A stretch of 64,000 nt of DNA from Polyangium sp. y55x31 (GTDB taxonomy: Bacteria; Myxococcota_A; Polyangia; Polyangiales; Polyangiaceae), in the NCBI RefSeq assembly GCF_029946505.1, contig NZ_JARZHG010000028.1:62001-126000 (forward strand), written 5' to 3'. The notes beneath the pieces were generated by a model that was given only the letters and a program-made list of their open reading frames with translations, had not been told where the DNA came from and ran no database searches. The translations under genes and the position numbers were made by a program. Shown here in pieces: positions 46,335 through 55,155 of the stretch; positions within the stretch are counted from its first letter, which is position 1; each line of letters opens with the position of its first letter.

Positions 46335-47688
46335 GAACGACGATCCCGCGCTCCACGAGCGCCTGCAATCCGACGAGCAAGCGTCGATCGCCGAGCGGCG
46401 CGATCACCTTCAGCGCCGAGAGCGCCTCGTGCGCGGGCCGCGGGCTCCGGAGGAATTCGAGCACCCGCTCGATGGCCAGGATCGGCAAAACCCCTTCGAT
46501 CGGCGCGATCAACCGCCGATCCGGCTTGCTCCCGTCCCAGCAGAGCGGCTCCGTCGGATCCAGCCCGATCGGCTCGTTTTGCCAGTCCAAACCATGGCGC
46601 CGCATCCAGAAGAGCGAATCGGGCCATCGCTGCTCCGCGCGATAATACTGCAAACGTCGATCGAGGTGGCCCGCGAGCCACGAAGGCGCATCCGCCGCCC
46701 CCGCCGGCGCCACGTCTTCCGCGCCCTCTGCGAGCGCGCGGTCGATGTCCGCGGCCGCTGCGAGCGCCGATCGCAGCCCCCGCGTGACCCCATCCCCGGC
46801 GAGCGGATCGCCGGCGACCGACGCATCACCGACCGCGCGAAAACCCGGGCCTCGATCCGGCAGCATCATTCCAGGACAGGCCAGCACGATCCGCGGCGCG
46901 TCCTCGAACGTCCCTCCATCGGCGAGGGCCCGCGCGTGCCTCGTCCGCGCGAGCGCCTCCTGCAATCGTGTCGCGAGCACGGCCGGGCTCCGTCCGGATG
47001 CCATGATCTCGTCGTCGCCGTCCGTGAGCAGCACGAAGAGCAGGTTTCCCTCGGGCTGCGGCGCGACGTACCACCAGCCCTCCTCCACCGATTCGAGGAA
47101 GAGCCCGGGCTCGACCTCTCGCCCCGCGGGGAGCGAAAGCCGCCACAGAATGCCCACGGTCCGATCACACGGGATCCATTGCCGCGTGATGGGGCCCAGC
47201 GAGCCCACGGGCGCATAACGGCCGGCCGCGATCACGAGGAATCGACACGAGATCGGGTCGCCCCCTCGCACGAGCAATTGCCACGGGCCCGGGCCCCCCT
47301 GCACCTGCGTGACGCCCACGTCCTCGAGAATCGTCACGCCCGCCCGTTTTGCGGCGGCCACGAGCATTGCGTCGAACCGCGCGCGATCCACGTGAAACCC
47401 TTCGCCGAGCGGGTTCACGATGGACGAGCGCTCGACGATCTCGTCCGAGCCCCAGGCCGAACGCACGCCGCGATACGCCACGGACGCCACGGCCCGAAAA
47501 TCGTCCCAGACCCCGAGCGTGCCGAGGGGCGCCGCGATCTCGGGCCCGAACGTCTCGCCGACGCGCGGACGCGTGAGCGGGAATCGTTCGAGGACGACCA
47601 CGCGATGTCCGCGCGCGGCGAGCGCAATGGCGGCGGCGAGCCCGGAAGGCCCGCCGCCGAGCACGACCACATCGTAGGTTTGCGTCAC
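46324..47688 (-). CDS. lodB: FAD-dependent LodB-like maturation oxidoreductase
   Basis: A 454-residue flavoprotein: GGGPSGLAAAIALAARGHRVVVLE binds the FAD ADP part, with a second site near GDASVAGDPLAGDGVTRGL. It follows the tryptophan-halogenase/geranylgeranyl-reductase fold to which LodB belongs. In Marinomonas LodB is needed to build the quinone cofactor in LodA. The gene starts at GTG 47688, overlapping the LodA-like stop (GTGA), a coupled order that matches known lodA-lodB operons. An extra C-terminal domain of about 90 residues follows the flavin fold. Assignment rests on the fold plus adjacency to LodA. Confidence 0.85.
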   Translation of the reverse strand: MTQTYDVVVLGGGPSGLAAAIALAARGHRVVVLERFPLTRPRVGETFGPEIAAPLGTLGVWDDFRAVASVAYRGVRSAWGSDEIVERSSIVNPLGEGFHVDRARFDAMLVAAAKRAGVTILEDVGVTQVQGGPGPWQLLVRGGDPISCRFLVIAAGRYAPVGSLGPITRQWIPCDRTVGILWRLSLPAGREVEPGLFLESVEEGWWYVAPQPEGNLLFVLLTDGDDEIMASGRSPAVLATRLQEALARTRHARALADGGTFEDAPRIVLACPGMMLPDRGPGFRAVGDASVAGDPLAGDGVTRGLRSALAAAADIDRALAEGAEDVAPAGAADAPSWLAGHLDRRLQYYRAEQRWPDSLFWMRRHGLDWQNEPIGLDPTEPLCWDGSKPDRRLIAPIEGVLPILAIERVLEFLRSPRPAHEALSALKVIAPLGDRRLLVGLQALVERGIVVPTG

Positions 47689-49706
47689 GGGATTTGCTGC
47701 GACCGTTCGGTCTCGATTTGCGCGCCGCCCTGCTCCACGACGAACCCGAATTTGTACCAGTGCTCTGCCATGTCGGCCTTCGTCGATTCGCGATTGCCGC
47801 CGGCGAACCGGTCCGTCGGCCGGGCCCAGGGCACCTTCTTCGTCGCGCTCGCCGTGGGGTACACGTCATCGGGCCGCGTCGCGGGCCACCAGGCATATTG
47901 ACCCTCGTTCGCGCACTCGTTGAAATCGGCTTGCCAGGGCAGCGCCATCTGCCGCGTGAAATGCCCGGGGCCGATCTTCTGGTTTTCCCCGACGTACTGG
48001 CTCATCGCGTTCAGGTCGAGCCGGAACGGCTCGATGTAGAGCGCGGCATTGCGGATCTGCCAGCTCACCTCCATCCCCGGGAAAAACGCGCCGCCGCTCA
48101 CCGCCTCCAGGCTCGCCCGATCGAGCCCGTGCGGCGTGATCACCACCGCCTGCGACGCCGGCGGCCCCGAGGCGAACTTCCCCTGGCACCAGTTGCGGAG
48201 CAGCCCGTATTGCGTCCGCGTCACGGCCAGGCGATAAACCGCCTCGGCGGATTGCGGGTTGTACGGGTCGTCGCCGAGCATCCGCGGCATCGAGCCCGTG
48301 CCCGAGGGCGCCTGCGCGCCGAGCGCCGGCCGCATGCTCTGGAAAAACGTGCTGCGCGTCTTCGCGAACTTCGGGCTCGGATCCGAGAGCGTCGGCGACA
48401 CGAGCGAGTCGTGCTTGCTGTTGTTCACGAGCGCCGTCACCCAGCGATACTCGAACCCGCGCTCGAAGATCGGCCGGATCTCCTTGTCGTAATCGGGCCG
48501 GTAGGACGGGAACTCCACGGGGCCGAGCGGATCGAACTGCGACGCGAGGATCGTGAGCCGCGCGAGCTCGCCGCCATTCGTGTAGAGGGCGTTGTCCTCC
48601 GGAATGGGGAGCTGCCGCACGGCGAGGTCGTAGAGCACGTCGTACAGCGTGACCGCGCTGAACACGCCCGGCGCGAAATCGGGCGGGCCCACGATCACCC
48701 ACGCGCCTCCGGCCTCGTCCACGGGCACGTCGATCGTCCCGCCATTGCCGTCGTCGATCGTCACCACGGCCGTGACCGGGCCGTCCGACACGTCGTCGAA
48801 CCAGTTGTCGTTGTTCGCATAGGAGACGAGCTCGGGCTTCGCCGGCGTGCTGTAATTCGCCCGGCCCTGCCCGCCGATCACGATGAGCCGCCCCTCGGCG
48901 TCCGTGCGGAGCTGACCGAGGTAATCGATCACGGGCTGACCGTTCGCGCCGATCGGATAAGCCTCGGCCGCGGGATTGCTGCTCGACCCGACCCGGAACT
49001 CCGACGGGCCCTGCGACGAGCCGCCGATCGTGCGGGGGCCGAAGTCGATCTCCAGCGAGCGCCGGTTTTGCACCGCCGCATTACGCAAGGCCCCCGGTGG
49101 CGTGGACTCGCCCGCCGGCCCCTGGAACCTATGGAACGACGCCTTCTTGTTGGCGAGGTGCGTGGTCCACTTGATCCCGACCACGCCGGGCGTGTCCAGG
49201 TTCACCTCCCGCACGGGCGTCAGGCGACCATTGATCGACTGGTATTCGTAGATGCGGAACCGCGCGGCCTGGGGCTTGATCTTCCCGTTCACCTTGTAGG
49301 GGGGCGCGCTCGTACCGGGCGGCGAGCCGAGCGGCGGCAGGCCTGGCACCTCGGGGCCAATGAAGAAGGTGTCGGGGTCGGCATTCCCGACGCGGGCGAT
49401 TCCGATCGCCGGGTGGATCCGGTAAACCGGGGTACCACCGCCGCCGGCGGCGAGCGCGCGGCGCCCGAACACCGCGGCGATCATGCCCATGCTGCCGGCG
49501 AGGAAGCCTCGCCGTGTCGGGTTCGCGGCCGCGTCGATCTGGTAAAGCTCGTCTTGCGAGCCGTTCACCCCCAGCGTCCCCGCTTCGAGGGTCCCCCCGA
49601 CGACAAACCCTTCGGGGATCCCTCGCACGCCCCTTTCGGTCGTGGGAGCCTCGCTCGTTGGAGGTAGATCGGTGGAGCGAACGGAGTCGACGCTGGGTTC
49701 GGCCAT
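47685..49706 (-). CDS. lodA: LodA/GoxA-like quinoprotein amino-acid oxidase, Tat-exported
   Basis: A 673-residue member of the LodA family, whose known members oxidise lysine or glycine with a cysteine tryptophylquinone (CTQ) cofactor and release peroxide. Family marks: IHPAIGIARVGNADPDTFFIGPE at the mature N-terminus, RTQYGLLRNWCQGKF, GGAFFPGMEVSW, MALPWQADFNEC and WWPATRPDDVYP. A Tat signal (TRRGFLAG at 64-71, cut near 87) lies after an odd 60-residue leader. The position where I expect the CTQ cysteine (LEAxSGG) is Val536; the only cysteines are Cys507 and Cys598. Either CTQ is formed differently or is absent. Substrate unknown. Confidence 0.85.
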   Translation of the reverse strand: MAEPSVDSVRSTDLPPTSEAPTTERGVRGIPEGFVVGGTLEAGTLGVNGSQDELYQIDAAANPTRRGFLAGSMGMIAAVFGRRALAAGGGGTPVYRIHPAIGIARVGNADPDTFFIGPEVPGLPPLGSPPGTSAPPYKVNGKIKPQAARFRIYEYQSINGRLTPVREVNLDTPGVVGIKWTTHLANKKASFHRFQGPAGESTPPGALRNAAVQNRRSLEIDFGPRTIGGSSQGPSEFRVGSSSNPAAEAYPIGANGQPVIDYLGQLRTDAEGRLIVIGGQGRANYSTPAKPELVSYANNDNWFDDVSDGPVTAVVTIDDGNGGTIDVPVDEAGGAWVIVGPPDFAPGVFSAVTLYDVLYDLAVRQLPIPEDNALYTNGGELARLTILASQFDPLGPVEFPSYRPDYDKEIRPIFERGFEYRWVTALVNNSKHDSLVSPTLSDPSPKFAKTRSTFFQSMRPALGAQAPSGTGSMPRMLGDDPYNPQSAEAVYRLAVTRTQYGLLRNWCQGKFASGPPASQAVVITPHGLDRASLEAVSGGAFFPGMEVSWQIRNAALYIEPFRLDLNAMSQYVGENQKIGPGHFTRQMALPWQADFNECANEGQYAWWPATRPDDVYPTASATKKVPWARPTDRFAGGNRESTKADMAEHWYKFGFVVEQGGAQIETERSQQIP

Positions 49707-49712
49707 TCCAAT

Positions 49713-49742
49713 AGGCTACCGGCCTCCTCTCTTACCCGTCAA
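49713..49742 (-). promoter_or_regulatory. Possible promoter of the lodA-lodB operon
   Basis: On the minus strand TTGACG (49742-49737) and TAGCCT (49718-49713) are 18 bases apart, ending only six bases before the ATG. The -10 box is weak. If right, the mRNA would be nearly leaderless. Confidence 0.3.
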
Positions 49743-49832
49743 TCCGGGATCGAGAGCGGTGGCCGCGCCAATCTCGTGACACCATTGCGTGTGCCTGGGA
49801 GGGCACCGCTCGGTGTGGAATTTTGCGACGCC

Positions 49833-50501
49833 TCAAAAATACGGCCGGAAGAGCACCATGCCGTACGGCGCGGCGGTGTAGGCGCCGCTGCCGAAGGCCT
49901 GCGCCTGGGCGCCGGCTTCGAGGGCGAGGCCGAGGATGTCGGCGATCCGCACGCGATAGCCGACGCGCCCCGCGCCGCCGAAACCGTAGATCGAGTCGAC
50001 GCCCCAGAGGAACGCGAGCCCGGCCGTCGCGCCGAGGTAAAGGCCGTCCTTGCCAAAGGGCGAAAACTCGACGCGTGGCCCGAGCGTGCCGAAGACCGCC
50101 GTCGTGTTCTTCACCCAGCCGCCGAACGGAGGCGGCTCGCAGTTGTTGCACCCCGCTTGCGGCGCGAGCCCCGGATCGAACGACTGGAAGGGCCCGTTGC
50201 GCCCCATGTTTTTCTCGATCGTCGTCACCTCGAAGCCAATCGAGAGCCGCTCGGTCACGTTGTAGCCCGCGTGCAGGCCGAGCGTCGCGGCCGCGTACTC
50301 CGTGGGGATCACCATCGGCACGCGCACGGTGTGGTAGGCGACGCCGCCCGAGATGCCCACGTGGAACAGGCGGGGCTTCTCGGGCACGATCGGCGCGTCC
50401 GCAGGCGCGTCCGCAGGCACGTCGGCGGCGCTCGCCGTGGAAGCGGTCACGAGGGTGGCGAGGAGCGCGAGCTTCGAGGCGACGATGAGGGAGATTCGCA
50501 T
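49833..50501 (-). CDS. Small outer-membrane beta-barrel-like protein
   Basis: A 222-residue exported protein: signal peptide cut after ASA near residue 25, an Ala/Pro/Asp repeat (ADAPADAP), then alternating amphipathic strands (FHVGISGGVAYHTVRV, GLHAGYNVTERLSIGFEV, GPRVEFSPF, GLYLGATAGLAFLWGV) ending in RPYF, the terminal aromatic typical of beta-barrels. One Cys pair CNNC. Structural or adhesion roles are possible; no family identified. Divergent from the peptidase gene across a 351-base region. Confidence 0.8.
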   Translation of the reverse strand: MRISLIVASKLALLATLVTASTASAADVPADAPADAPIVPEKPRLFHVGISGGVAYHTVRVPMVIPTEYAAATLGLHAGYNVTERLSIGFEVTTIEKNMGRNGPFQSFDPGLAPQAGCNNCEPPPFGGWVKNTTAVFGTLGPRVEFSPFGKDGLYLGATAGLAFLWGVDSIYGFGGAGRVGYRVRIADILGLALEAGAQAQAFGSGAYTAAPYGMVLFRPYF

Positions 50502-50641
50502 GCGGTTACCTGCCTGTGGACCTGCACGGGGTCGCTGGGGGACGCGCATCCTGGCCGTCCCATGGGACTTCGTCCGGACGATCGGCAATGACCGTGCCCG
50601 GCCTCGCTCCCCTGGTAAAGCCCCGGAAAGTCCCTGACGCC

Positions 50642-50723
50642 TTGCGCCATTTGCGCGAATTGTGAAGCGCCCGTTGCGCAATTCGCGCAACCCGACCCCC
50701 GGCCCGTTGCACAATCCGGTCAA
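50642..50723. promoter_or_regulatory. Cluster of TTGCGC/GCGCAA half-sites in a divergent region
   Basis: Within the 351-base gap (50502-50852) the sequence TTGCGC-N5-GCGCAA occurs as a palindrome at 50674-50690. Related copies are at 50642-50658 (TTGCGC-N5-GCGCGA), 50651-50667 (TTGCGC-N5-GTGAAG) and 50707-50723 (TTGCAC-N5-GGTCAA). TTGCGCGAATTG (50651-50662) is also the exact reverse complement of 50679-50690, a 12-bp inverted repeat. This looks like a multi-site operator shared by the outer-membrane-protein and peptidase genes. The rest of the gap holds nothing else clear. Confidence 0.5.
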
Positions 50724-50852
50724 ACCGTAGCCGACATCACACAAGCTCACGTTCCGCCCTCTGCGTCGTCTTCCTCGGGCGTGGTCGCTCGCGTGGAGTT
50801 TCCCGCGGCGATGGTATACGTTGCGCGCCACGCTCACCCGGGAAGAACCACG

Positions 50853-53042
50853 ATGTCCGATACCCAAACCGACGCCCCGAAGGCCCTCGAAGCCGCCGAG
50901 GGCACCCTCGCCGTGGAGGAGGTCGCCCGCCACCCGCTGCCGGGTATGGCGATCCCCGATCAGGTTGCTTTCAGCCCCGACGATCGCCTGATCACCTACC
51001 TGAAGAGCCCCGAGCGCAGCCTCGTGCGGCAGCTCTTCGTCTTCGACCCTGCGACGAGGAAGGAAAGCCTCTTCGTCTCGCCGCCCGACGGCGGCACCAC
51101 CGAGGAGAACGTCTCGCTCGCGGAGGCGCTCCGCCGCGAGCGGCTGCGCCAGCGCGAGATCGGCGTCACCACGTACGCGTGGGCGACCCGCGCGAGCCGC
51201 GTGCTCGTGCCCATCAAGGGCGATCTCTACGTGCAAGACGGGCCCGGCGCGCCGCTCCGCAAGCTCGTCGCGTCCGGCGGCGCGCCGATCCTCGACCCGC
51301 AGCTCTCGCCCGACGGCGCTTCCGTCGCGTTCGTCCGTGACGCCGAGCTTTACGTCGTCGACGCGGCCGGCGGCTCGCCGCGGCAAATCACCTCGGGCGC
51401 GCGGGGCACGGGCAAGACGCACGGCCTCGCCGAATACGTCGCGCAGGAGGAGATGGCGCGGCACCACGGATACTGGTGGTCGCCGGACGGGAAATGGATC
51501 GCGTTCGCCGAGGTCGACGAGACGCACATCCCCATTTATCGCATCGTCCACCAGGGCAAGGCCACGACGGGCGCCGAGGCGGAGGAGGACCACCATTATC
51601 CGTTCACCGGCAAGGAGAACGCCCGCGTGCGGCTCGGCGTCGTCTCCGTATCGGGCGGCGCGCCGGTCTGGATGGATACGAGCTACGGCGAGGAGGTGTA
51701 CCTCGCCCGCGTCCATTGGCTCGCGGGCGGCAGGCTCGTGGCGGAGCTCCAGAATCGGACGCAGACCTGGCTCGAGCTCGTGGTCTTCGACCTCGCGACG
51801 GGCGCGCGGACGCGCCTCTTGCGCGAGGAGACGAATGTCTGGATCAACCTCCACGACCTCCTCCGCCCGCTCGCGGACGGCGGATTCTTGTGGGCCTCCG
51901 AGCGGACGGGGTATCGACATCTCTATCGGTACGACCTCGTACGAAACCTCGTCGCCGAGCTCACCCGCGGGGCGTGGATGGTCGACGACGTCCGCGGCGT
52001 CGATGAAAAGGGCGGCTTCGTCTATTTCACGGCCACGGCCGCGGGCCCGCTCGAAAGCCACCTCTATGCCGTGCCCCTCGAAGGCGGCGAGATGCGGCGC
52101 ATCACCACCGAGCCCGGCATGCACGTCGTCACCTGCGACCGCGCTTGCCGTCGATTCGTCGACGTCCATCACGCGAAGGATCGCCCGCCCACCGTAAAAC
52201 TCCGGTCGATCGAGGACGGCGCCGTGCTCGCCACGATTCATGACGAGCCCGATCCTCGCATCACCGCGCTCGGCCTCACGCCGCCCGAGCTCGTCTCGTT
52301 CCGCGCGCGGGACGGCGAGACTTTGTATGGCTCGCTCTATCGCCCGCCGGCGCATTTCGGCAAGGGCCCCTTTCCGACGATCGTCTACGTTTATGGCGGC
52401 CCGCACGTGCAGCTCGTGACGAACGGCTGGAACATGACGGTCACGATGCGCCCGCAATGGCTGCGCAGCCTCGGGTATCTCGTCTTCATGGTGGACAACC
52501 GCGGCAGCGCCCGGCGCGGGCTCGCCTTCGAGGGCGCGATCAAGCACCGCATGGGCTCGATCGAGGTCGACGATCAGGTCGACGGCGTCCGCTGGCTCGT
52601 CTCGCAGGGCCTCGCGGATCCGGCGCGCGTCGGCGTTTATGGCTGGAGCTACGGCGGGTACATGGCCGCGATGTGCATCGCGCGCGCGCCGGAGACGTTC
52701 AAGGTCGCGGTCTCCGGCGCTCCGGTCACGCATTGGGACGGCTACGACACCCATTACACCGAGCGGTACATGGGCATGCCGTCGGAGAACACGCGCGGCT
52801 ACGAGGAGAGCAGCGTGATGCGCCACGTCGAGGGCATCCGCGGCAAGCTCATGCTCGTGCACGGCCTCATCGACGAGAATGTTCATTTCCGACACACGGC
52901 GCGGCTCATCAATGCCATGATCGCCGCCCGCAAGCCGTACGACCTCCTCCTCTTCCCGGACGAGCGCCACATGCCCCGCCGTCCGCAGGACCGCATCTAC
53001 ATGGAGGAGCTCATTCGCGATTATTTCGTGCGGAACCTCTGA
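50853..53042 (+). CDS. Dipeptidyl peptidase IV-type S9 serine peptidase
   Basis: A 729-residue peptidase that in its family removes N-terminal X-Pro dipeptides. The N-terminal beta-propeller (about residues 1-480) includes the DPP IV double-Glu motif region [18 protein letters not shown]. The C-terminal alpha/beta-hydrolase domain carries the triad Ser599 (GWSYGGYMA), Asp674 ([10 protein letters not shown]) and His706 (DERHMPR), with YGGPH forming the oxyanion hole. No signal peptide is seen with the chosen ATG 50853 (GGAAGAA ten bases before), so it may be cytosolic. Likely a peptide-nutrition gene under the divergent operator cluster. Confidence 0.95.
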   Translation: MSDTQTDAPKALEAAEGTLAVEEVARHPLPGMAIPDQVAFSPDDRLITYLKSPERSLVRQLFVFDPATRKESLFVSPPDGGTTEENVSLAEALRRERLRQREIGVTTYAWATRASRVLVPIKGDLYVQDGPGAPLRKLVASGGAPILDPQLSPDGASVAFVRDAELYVVDAAGGSPRQITSGARGTGKTHGLAEYVAQEEMARHHGYWWSPDGKWIAFAEVDETHIPIYRIVHQGKATTGAEAEEDHHYPFTGKENARVRLGVVSVSGGAPVWMDTSYGEEVYLARVHWLAGGRLVAELQNRTQTWLELVVFDLATGARTRLLREETNVWINLHDLLRPLADGGFLWASERTGYRHLYRYDLVRNLVAELTRGAWMVDDVRGVDEKGGFVYFTATAAGPLESHLYAVPLEGGEMRRITTEPGMHVVTCDRACRRFVDVHHAKDRPPTVKLRSIEDGAVLATIHDEPDPRITALGLTPPELVSFRARDGETLYGSLYRPPAHFGKGPFPTIVYVYGGPHVQLVTNGWNMTVTMRPQWLRSLGYLVFMVDNRGSARRGLAFEGAIKHRMGSIEVDDQVDGVRWLVSQGLADPARVGVYGWSYGGYMAAMCIARAPETFKVAVSGAPVTHWDGYDTHYTERYMGMPSENTRGYEESSVMRHVEGIRGKLMLVHGLIDENVHFRHTARLINAMIAARKPYDLLLFPDERHMPRRPQDRIYMEELIRDYFVRNL

Positions 53043-53060
53043 GACACAGCCAACATCAGA

Positions 53061-53100
53061 AGCGGGGGACCGTGCGCGAGCGGACGTCCTCCGCTTGTTC
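53061..53100 (+). terminator. Terminator after the dipeptidyl peptidase gene
   Basis: AGCGGGGGAC (53061-53070) pairs with GTCCTCCGCT (53086-53095), one G-U pair, followed by TGTTC and the TTGACT of the next promoter. The U-tract is short. Confidence 0.55.
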
Positions 53101-53129
53101 TTGACTTCTTCAGCGCGTCCGTCTAGAAG
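53101..53129 (+). promoter_or_regulatory. Promoter of the heme-uptake operon
   Basis: TTGACT (53101-53106, 5/6) and TAGAAG (53124-53129, 4/6) are exactly 17 bases apart. The start of transcription would fall near 53136, inside the palindrome at 53131-53145, and about 19 bases before the ATG. Confidence 0.6.
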
Positions 53130-53130
53130 T

Positions 53131-53145
53131 TGAAAGTCACTTTCA
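53131..53145. promoter_or_regulatory. Fur-family-like operator (perfect 7-1-7 palindrome)
   Basis: TGAAAGTCACTTTCA is a perfect inverted repeat of two 7-base arms around one base, the exact geometry of Fur/Zur boxes (TGATAATnATTATCA, 10 of 14 arm positions shared). It covers the predicted transcription start of a TonB receptor and HmuY lipoprotein operon, where a metal-loaded repressor would block RNA polymerase. Confidence 0.65.
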
Positions 53146-53154
53146 TCTACGCAG

Positions 53155-55155
53155 ATGAGACTTTCGACCTCGGCCGTCCTGCTTCTAGGGGCCGCGCTGC
53201 TGCCTCCGGCGGCGGCGCGCGCCGAGGAGCCTGCGCCGAGCGGCAAGGACAAGGACAAGGGCGCCGAGGTCGTCGTCACGGGCACACGCATGCCCGAGCA
53301 GAGCCAGCGCGCCACGGTGCGCGTCGACGTCGTCACCCGCGAGGAGGCCGAGCGGCGCGGCGCGACGAACGTGGCCGAGGCCATCGCGGGGCAGCCCGGC
53401 GTCCAGATCAATCCGGCGGCGTACGGCGACATCGGCAATCCGAGCGCGATCCAGATCCAGGGCCTCGACAAACAACGCGTGCTCGTCCTCGAAGACGGCG
53501 AGCGCGTCATCGGCGACGTCGGCGGCGCGATCGATCTCTCGCGCATGCCGCTCGGGGACGTCGCCCGCGTCGAGGTCGTCGCCGGGCCGATGAGCTCGCT
53601 GTATGGCACGAGCGCGATCGGCGGCGTCGTCAATGTCGTCACGGGACAACCCCTGCACCCGGGCTTCAGCGGGCGAGCGCGCCTCGAAGGTCGCAATCGT
53701 TACGGGGTGATCGCCCAGGGCAATGCGTCCTGGCGCGGCGAGCGGGCCTGGGCTTCGCTCGACGGCAATTTCTACCGCACGGACGGGGTCTCACTCCTCG
53801 AAGACGCGGTCGACCTCGCGATGCCCTCGCGCCTGCAAGGAATGGTCGGGCTCCGGGTCGGCGGAAATCTGAATTCCCGCACCCGCCTGCAAGGCCGCGT
53901 GCGCTGGATCCACGACGCCTCCGAGGGCCGGCAGAGCCAGGTCGTCCCGGGCCTCGGGACGTACCGGATCGACCTGCCGCAACGCACCGATCGATTCGCC
54001 CTGCACCTCGTCGAGCTCGTCGATCTCGGCCGCGGCGGGGCGCTGCGCCTCGCGCTCGGGCAACAATGGGCATTCGACACGACCCAGAAGGACCGTTACG
54101 AATCGCCGATCGACGAGACCCGTGACCGCGAGGCCTCGCTCTCCAGCCTGGAGGCGACCGGCACGTTCGCGGACGGCCGGCGCACCTGGGTCGTGGGCAT
54201 GCGCGCCGAGGTGGAAAAACTCTCGCAATCGCTCACGCGCGCCGAGCTCATCAGCGGCAGCGTGCAAACGAAGACGATCGAGGAGCTCGTCCCCGTCACG
54301 CTGGGCAGCGTCGCGGGGTATGCGCAGCTCGGCTGGAAGCTCTTCGATTCGCTCACCCTGCTCGCGGGCGGCCGCGCGGAGATGCACCTGCGTTATGGCG
54401 GCGTCGTGGTGCCGCGGCTCGCGCTCTCGTATCAGCCCTGGCCGAGCGTCACCGTGCGGGCCTCCGTCGGGCGTGGGTTTCGCGCGCCGGCGGCGAAGGA
54501 GATCGGGTTCGCCTTCGATCACGGCGCCCTCGGCTACCGCGTGCTCGGCAATCCCGACCTCGGCCCCGAGACCTCGTGGGGCACGAGCGCGGACGTGAGT
54601 TATCGTGCGAAAAACGGCTTTCTGGTCCGCGGCAGCGTCTTCGCGAACTGGATCGACGGCCTCATCGACATCGACATCCGCCCCGCGGCGAGCCAGGGCG
54701 GCATCGACGATTACACGTACCGCAACATCGGCCGCGCGCGCACGTTCGGCGCGCAGATCGACGGCTCGTACACGCTCGCGGGCGTGCTGCGCGCGGAGGC
54801 CGGGTATTCTTACCTCTGGACGCGCGACGACGAGAACCAGCGCCCGCTCGAAGGCCGCCCGCCGCATACCGTGGTCACCGCGCTCCGTGCCGATTTGCCG
54901 CTGCGGCTCGAGCTCGTGCTCCGGTATCGCATGGTCACCGACGCCTTCCTCGACGAAGGCTTGCGCACGCCCGGCTTCCAGACGATCGACGCGCGGATCG
55001 CGCGCCCGATCTTTCGCGGGGCCCGCGCCTATGCCGGGGTGCTCAATGCGCTCGGCGTCCAGAAAGACCCGAGCCGATTGGGCGACCAGCGGCCGGTCCA
55101 GGGGCGGACCCTCTACCTTGGCCTCACGGCCGACTTTCCCGCGGAGGAACCATGA
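53155..55155 (+). CDS. TonB-dependent outer-membrane receptor, probably for heme
   Basis: A 666-residue receptor: signal peptide cut after ARA, a TonB-box-like EVVVTGTR, a plug domain (about residues 55-165, with GGAIDLSRMPLGDVARVEVVAGP and YGTSAIGGVVNVVT) and a 22-strand barrel. Heme-receptor marks occur together: FRAP (in RGFRAPAAKE), a His in FDHGAL, and NPDL, resembling FRAP/NPNL with the intervening heme-contacting His of HmuR-type receptors. The downstream HmuY-family lipoprotein overlaps it (ATGA). TonB/ExbBD are not encoded here. RBS before the ATG is weak. Regulation by the palindrome just upstream is likely. Confidence 0.92.
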   Translation: MRLSTSAVLLLGAALLPPAAARAEEPAPSGKDKDKGAEVVVTGTRMPEQSQRATVRVDVVTREEAERRGATNVAEAIAGQPGVQINPAAYGDIGNPSAIQIQGLDKQRVLVLEDGERVIGDVGGAIDLSRMPLGDVARVEVVAGPMSSLYGTSAIGGVVNVVTGQPLHPGFSGRARLEGRNRYGVIAQGNASWRGERAWASLDGNFYRTDGVSLLEDAVDLAMPSRLQGMVGLRVGGNLNSRTRLQGRVRWIHDASEGRQSQVVPGLGTYRIDLPQRTDRFALHLVELVDLGRGGALRLALGQQWAFDTTQKDRYESPIDETRDREASLSSLEATGTFADGRRTWVVGMRAEVEKLSQSLTRAELISGSVQTKTIEELVPVTLGSVAGYAQLGWKLFDSLTLLAGGRAEMHLRYGGVVVPRLALSYQPWPSVTVRASVGRGFRAPAAKEIGFAFDHGALGYRVLGNPDLGPETSWGTSADVSYRAKNGFLVRGSVFANWIDGLIDIDIRPAASQGGIDDYTYRNIGRARTFGAQIDGSYTLAGVLRAEAGYSYLWTRDDENQRPLEGRPPHTVVTALRADLPLRLELVLRYRMVTDAFLDEGLRTPGFQTIDARIARPIFRGARAYAGVLNALGVQKDPSRLGDQRPVQGRTLYLGLTADFPAEEP

